This document shows, piece by piece, positions 63,823 to 64,000 of a stretch of DNA of 64,000 bases. This DNA is from Pontibacter rufus (lineage in GTDB: Bacteria > Bacteroidota > Bacteroidia > Cytophagales > Hymenobacteraceae), in contig NZ_JADQDR010000015.1 in NCBI RefSeq assembly GCF_015694705.1, positions 1 to 64,000 on the forward strand, given 5' to 3'. The notes under the pieces are model-generated. The model was given only the letters and a program-made list of their open reading frames with translations, was not told where the DNA came from and made no database searches. Both the position numbers and the translations under genes were made by a program. Every line of letters starts with the position of its first letter. Position 1 is the stretch's first letter.

Positions 63823-64000
63823 GTGCAGACTTTCCTGGAGCTATCGGCCAAGTACGTTTACGAGAAGTATAAAGACAACATCAGCGACCTGTGCATTATA
63901 CTTCCTTCGCGCCGGGCAAGCTTTTTTTTCAAGAATGCCCTGGCGCAGGCGGCAACAGAGCCTATCTGGTCGCCGGAAGTATCGGGCATGGAGGACTTTA
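63823..64000 (+). CDS. AddB-like PD-(D/E)xK nuclease family protein, 3' end outside the window
   Basis: GTG start followed by QTFLELSAKYVYEKYKDN and LCIILPSRRASFFFKNALAQ, the N-terminal signature of the Bacteroidota PD-(D/E)xK proteins (about 950-1000 aa) that accompany AddA-like helicases. 59 codons are visible. It is expected to act with the AddA-like gene at 57509 in double-strand-break end processing. The start codon is inferred from family resemblance. Confidence 0.8.
   Translation, partial: MQTFLELSAKYVYEKYKDNISDLCIILPSRRASFFFKNALAQAATEPIWSPEVSGMEDF

Noticed and set aside
1..64000. CRISPR arrays, tRNA, rRNA, transposase or phage genes
   Set aside because: No regularly spaced direct repeats, no cloverleaf-like sequence and no related protein motifs were seen by eye; a covariance-model scan would be decisive for RNAs.

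Overview
The window reads as chromosomal DNA of a Bacteroidota bacterium, most likely order Cytophagales, family Hymenobacteraceae (Pontibacter-like). This rests on the protein set (DUF4136, DUF1206, DUF2254 and DUF3127 proteins, a PIN-PhoH protein, cyanophycinase with isoaspartyl peptidase, AddA/AddB-type nuclease-helicases), on upstream boxes of the TAnnTTTG type used by the Bacteroidota primary sigma factor, and on a mid-GC base composition. The genus is inference. No rRNA, tRNA, CRISPR array, transposase, integrase or phage structural gene was seen.

Layout. 0-16 kb: the end of an HD phosphohydrolase, a CPA2 cation/proton antiporter, a DUF4136 lipoprotein, a remnant of an acetyl-CoA hydrolase/transferase gene, a DUF1206 membrane protein, an NtrC-type regulator followed by a seven-PAS hybrid histidine kinase with its own receiver and Hpt domain, an M20 amidohydrolase-alanine racemase pair, a DUF2254 protein and a FixH-like protein. 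16-17.2 kb: a small XRE regulator faces a gene-free, AT-rich 690-bp region that holds an array of TGTAAAC/GTTTACA half-sites, a 38-bp palindrome and two perfect DnaA-type boxes in inverted orientation. 17-30.6 kb: a cupredoxin lipoprotein, an L,D-transpeptidase, an M1 aminopeptidase, a YciE ferritin-like protein, convergent cyanophycinase and isoaspartyl peptidase genes, a DUF3127 protein, an AlbA_2 protein, a MORN-like secreted protein, PhoH, DinB, SRPBCC and YkvA proteins.

30.9-32.2 kb is an AT-rich islet of two small membrane-protein genes. Each is followed by a 64-65 bp imperfect hairpin that ends in the same motif, which resembles integron gene cassettes. 32-46 kb: the glutamate synthase pair gltB-gltD, an aldo/keto reductase, and a complete tripartite RND efflux operon closed by a strong terminator. 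46.1-47.6 kb is a second AT-rich islet: one ABC-type AAA ATPase gene (AAA_13 / PrrC-RloC-like) framed by a 15-bp inverted repeat.

47.7-64 kb: a dienoyl-CoA-reductase-like SDR, a NuiA-like protein, a CrtI/CrtISO-like oxidoreductase broken by a one-base frameshift, a YeeZ-like SDR, an HI0933-family flavoprotein, a DUF2383 protein, a DEAD-box RNA helicase with an RGG tail, an AddA/RecB-like helicase-nuclease, a secreted-repeat lipoprotein, a feruloyl-esterase-like hydrolase, a VOC protein, and the first codons of the AddB-like partner nuclease.

Functional groupings: nitrogen metabolism (gltBD, cyanophycinase/isoaspartyl peptidase), envelope and efflux (RND operon, L,D-transpeptidase, antiporter), double-strand-break processing (AddA/AddB-like), and two accessory islets. 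Dispersed palindromes are present (two 64-bp copies of one family and two other types), and the heptamer AAGTATA/TATACTT is strikingly over-represented.
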